A stretch of DNA of 64,000 bases, from positions 30,729-94,728 of the forward strand of contig DAOTVC010000106.1 of the NCBI GenBank assembly GCA_034437215.1. The letters run 5' to 3'. Positions within the stretch are counted from its first letter, which is position 1, and each line of letters begins with the position of its first letter. The notes beneath the pieces were generated by a model. That model ran no database searches. It was not told the origin of the DNA and saw only the letters and a program-made list of their open reading frames with translations. Made by a program: the position numbers and the translations under genes. The stretch is from DAOTVC01 sp034437215 (GTDB lineage: Bacteria; Chloroflexota; Anaerolineae; B4-G1; SLSP01). Positions 62,039 through 64,000 of this stretch are shown in pieces.

Positions 62039-63364
62039 TCAGTGGCGCAGCAGCGGGGCCTGGAACTCCTCCAGCGGTACGGGGGCGCCGTAACGCAGAA
62101 TGGCGGCGACCTCGGGCAGGCGCATGCGCCCACCCTCGACCGCTACCGGCTCCCCGCCCAGCAGCTCCTCGTAACTGCCGTCGGGCAGCTGGACACCGAC
62201 TTCGCCCTGTTCGCCGGTGACGTTGAAGACCCCGTAGAGGCTCTCCGTGGGGTGCTCCCACGCTGCCTGGATGGTGCCCTCACTCTCCAGGAGCAGCCGC
62301 CGGCCCTCCAGCAGGGCCGGCTCCTTCTTGAGGTGTGCGAGTTTCGTGTAGTAAGCCTGCAGCGGGTAGTCGCCCCACTCGATCTTGTCGATCTCGAAGA
62401 GGGAGGGGGTGTGGTCGGCGCCCGCCTGCTGACCGGCGTAGATGAGGAAGGAGCCCTTGTTGAAGGCCTCGAAGGCGGCCCAGGCCAGGGCCTGCTCGCG
62501 GGTGGGGGCGTAGGCCAGGATGCGCGGCTGGTCGTGGTTCTCGACGCAGCGCATCTTGACGTAGTTCTCGGGGTAGATGCAGTCCTGGAAGCGGACCATC
62601 TCCAGGTAGCGGGAGGTGGGAACCTCGTGCCTGACGGCGGCCTGCCAGACGGGCCAGATGTCGTAGTCGTAGGTCATGTCGAAGGCGCGGTAGAGTTGTG
62701 CGTCGGCGACGCCCGTCAGCCCCGCCTCCCGCCGCTCGGCGACGAAGATGGCGTGCACCGATTCGGCGAGCCAGATGACGCCGGGGCGCACCTCGGCGAC
62801 GGCCTCCCGCGCCCGCAGCCAGAAGTCGAGGGGGACGAGGGAGGCGACGTCACAGCGGAAGCCGTCGACGCCGAACTCCACCCAGCCCCGGAGGGTCTCG
62901 ATGAGGTAGTCGGCGAGCTCCGAGTTGGGGTGCTGCAGGTCGATGACGTCGCTCCAGACGGGGACGGTGGTGTAGGGCCGGCCCGCTTCGTCCTGGTGGT
63001 ACCAGTCGGGGTGGCGCGCTACCATCACCGAGTCGTGGGCGGTGTGATTGAAGACGACGTCGATCATCACCTGCAGGCCCAGGTCATGAGCCCTCTCCAC
63101 GAGCCGCTTGAAGTCCTCCCGGGTGCCGTACTCGGGATTGACCTCCCGGTAGTCGACGATGGAGTAGGGGGAGCCCAGGGACCCCTTGCGATGCTCCTTG
63201 CCGATGGGGTGGATGGGCATGAACCATATCACGTCGACGCCCATTTCGCGAATGCGGGCCAGGTCCGCCTCCACGTCTGCGAAGGTGCCGTTCGGCCCGT
63301 GGTTGCGAACGTAGATCTCGTAGAGAACAAGATTGCGATAGTGCCGGGGCGTATCCTCGGCCAT
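62039..63364 (-). CDS. GH13 (alpha-amylase family) glycoside hydrolase
   Basis: 441 residues without signal peptide, so intracellular. The four GH13 regions are present: [13 protein letters not shown] (I), [12 protein letters not shown] with nucleophile D172 (II), [10 protein letters not shown] with the acid/base Glu near 204 (III) and [10 protein letters not shown] (IV). Start [21 protein letters not shown] is typical. The C-terminal region is a short beta domain. Likely substrates are maltooligosaccharides or other alpha-glucosides; the exact subfamily cannot be read. AAAGGAGG lies 6 nt before the ATG. It lies upstream of the S9 peptidase gene on the same strand. Confidence 0.9.
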   Translation of the reverse strand: MAEDTPRHYRNLVLYEIYVRNHGPNGTFADVEADLARIREMGVDVIWFMPIHPIGKEHRKGSLGSPYSIVDYREVNPEYGTREDFKRLVERAHDLGLQVMIDVVFNHTAHDSVMVARHPDWYHQDEAGRPYTTVPVWSDVIDLQHPNSELADYLIETLRGWVEFGVDGFRCDVASLVPLDFWLRAREAVAEVRPGVIWLAESVHAIFVAERREAGLTGVADAQLYRAFDMTYDYDIWPVWQAAVRHEVPTSRYLEMVRFQDCIYPENYVKMRCVENHDQPRILAYAPTREQALAWAAFEAFNKGSFLIYAGQQAGADHTPSLFEIDKIEWGDYPLQAYYTKLAHLKKEPALLEGRRLLLESEGTIQAAWEHPTESLYGVFNVTGEQGEVGVQLPDGSYEELLGGEPVAVEGGRMRLPEVAAILRYGAPVPLEEFQAPLLRH

Positions 63365-63385
63365 GGTTATCCTCCTTTCAAAAAC

Positions 63386-63540
63386 TGGTGAGCAGTGAGA
63401 GGTGAACGGAGAGAAAGGCTCAGGGATTAGGGAGCCGGGACTGGGGATTAGGGCTTAACACCGCAGCCTTGCTCCTCACACCGGGCCTCTCACGAGTGTC
63501 ACCTCTCTCTCCTCTCTTCTCACTTCTGACTTCTCACTAC
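63386..63540. repeat. Composite heptamer repeat filling the gap between the YedK-like and GH13 genes
   Basis: Three word families in one gap: GTGAGCA/GTGAGAG/GTGAACG (63388-63408), five G-rich words such as GGGATTA and GGGACTG (63423-63456), and TTCTCAC/TTCTGAC/TTCTCAC (63517-63537), which are complementary to the first family. The last word overlaps the stop codon of the YedK-like gene. Confidence 0.75.
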
Positions 63541-64000
63541 TCCGCTAGCGGCTCGATGCACTGGGGCAGGTCGTTGGCCGGGTTGTTGACCATCTGCGAG
63601 ACGGGATAGGCGACCATAGCGTCGGCAGGGTAGGGGGCGAGGAGCTCCTGCAGGGCGTCGGGCTCCTGCTCCTCGGGCGCCAGCCAACGGTCGTAGGCCT
63701 CCCGGGGCAGGATCACCGGCATGCGGTTGTGCAGCTCCGCGACGAGATCATTGGGTTCCGTGGTGATGATCGTGCAGGAGAGAAGGGGTGCGTCGCCGGG
63801 CTGCCAGACCTCCCAGAGACCGGCGAAGGCGAAGGGTTCACCGGAGGCCAGGCGCACGAGCACCGGGGTCTTGGCCTTGCGGTCGGGCTCCTTCCGCCAC
63901 TCGTAGAAGCCGTCGGCCAGGATGAGGCAGCGGCGGCGGCGATAGGCGTTGCGGAAGCTGGGCTTCTCCGCCAGGGTTTCGGCGCGGGCGTTGATCATGC
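63537..64000 (-). CDS. yedK: SOS response-associated peptidase/abasic-site cross-linking protein (YedK/HMCES), cut by window edge
   Basis: The last 154 codons of a SRAP-domain protein, which crosslinks to abasic sites in single-stranded DNA through an N-terminal Cys2. Visible motifs: CLILADGFYEWRKE with the active-site Glu, FAFAGLWEVW, and the conserved ELHNRMPVIL with active-site His. It ends with VSQMVNNPANDLPQCIEPL. The N-terminus with Cys2 and its surrounding Asn lies beyond position 64000, so activity cannot be judged completely. Confidence 0.9.
   Translation of the reverse strand, partial: MINARAETLAEKPSFRNAYRRRRCLILADGFYEWRKEPDRKAKTPVLVRLASGEPFAFAGLWEVWQPGDAPLLSCTIITTEPNDLVAELHNRMPVILPREAYDRWLAPEEQEPDALQELLAPYPADAMVAYPVSQMVNNPANDLPQCIEPLAE

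Overview
The window is 64 kb of high-GC DNA that reads as a member of the Chloroflexota, probably Anaerolineae in the broad sense. That placement is an inference from several traits seen together: secreted proteins ending in a LPLVLR/YLPLIL-type tail, a Tat protein with a WEQPVVEGG...PAHAQ signal region, Thr/Pro-rich linkers, sensor kinases with an N-terminal 7TM module, a large alpha-2-macroglobulin lipoprotein, and short-word intergenic repeats. No ribosomal marker is present to confirm it. Both edges cut genes: phnE on the left and a YedK/HMCES-type gene on the right.

Layout. Positions 1-2908 (minus) hold a phosphonate-type ABC importer, phnD-phnC-phnE. Positions 3088-9684 hold a giant alpha-2-macroglobulin and a small Tat-exported protein. 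Positions 9756-12552 hold a pentaheme cytochrome divergent from a ferric-reductase/NOX-like flavocytochrome followed by a 30-residue membrane peptide. Positions 13635-20134 are a compact cytochrome c maturation (System I) operon: ccmE (CXXXY type), ccmF fused to a thioredoxin domain, a zinc-ribbon protein, an unknown membrane protein, ccmA fused to ccmB, ccmC and a ccmD-like gene. This operon would supply haem attachment for the neighbouring multihaem cytochrome. A tRNA-Val follows.

Positions 20555-31500 hold an orphan sensor kinase, an SDR epimerase-like gene, a TetR-controlled flavodoxin/reductase operon with a clear promoter-operator, a dead REP-type transposase, a class II aldolase, a secreted protein, pth and mfd. 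Positions 31631-46718 hold two more multi-sensor 7TM kinases. Between them are an Eis-like acetyltransferase, two paralogous alanine-dehydrogenase-like proteins of unknown function, a RimJ/RimL-type acetyltransferase, a WYL regulator with a toroid-fold protein, and an AraC/GyrI-like pair. Positions 46807-48757 contain trmO and then a decay zone with a surface-protein tail fragment and an internally deleted O-antigen-ligase-like gene.

Positions 48758-64000 carry a large beta-helix surface protein, a small secreted protein, a PatB/MalY lyase, an M20 peptidase overlapping galE, a korAB 2-oxoacid:ferredoxin oxidoreductase, an S9 peptidase, a GH13 enzyme and the partial YedK-like gene.

The most unusual features are the fused and cut-down Ccm system, the two-copy alanine-dehydrogenase-like family linked to acetyltransferases, and the intergenic repeats. 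The repeats include a 124-bp MITE-like element with 14-bp terminal inverted repeats and a 5-bp target duplication, a related truncated and interrupted copy, and several families of 7-nt-word repeats that repeatedly run over stop codons. No CRISPR array, prophage or complete insertion sequence was seen.
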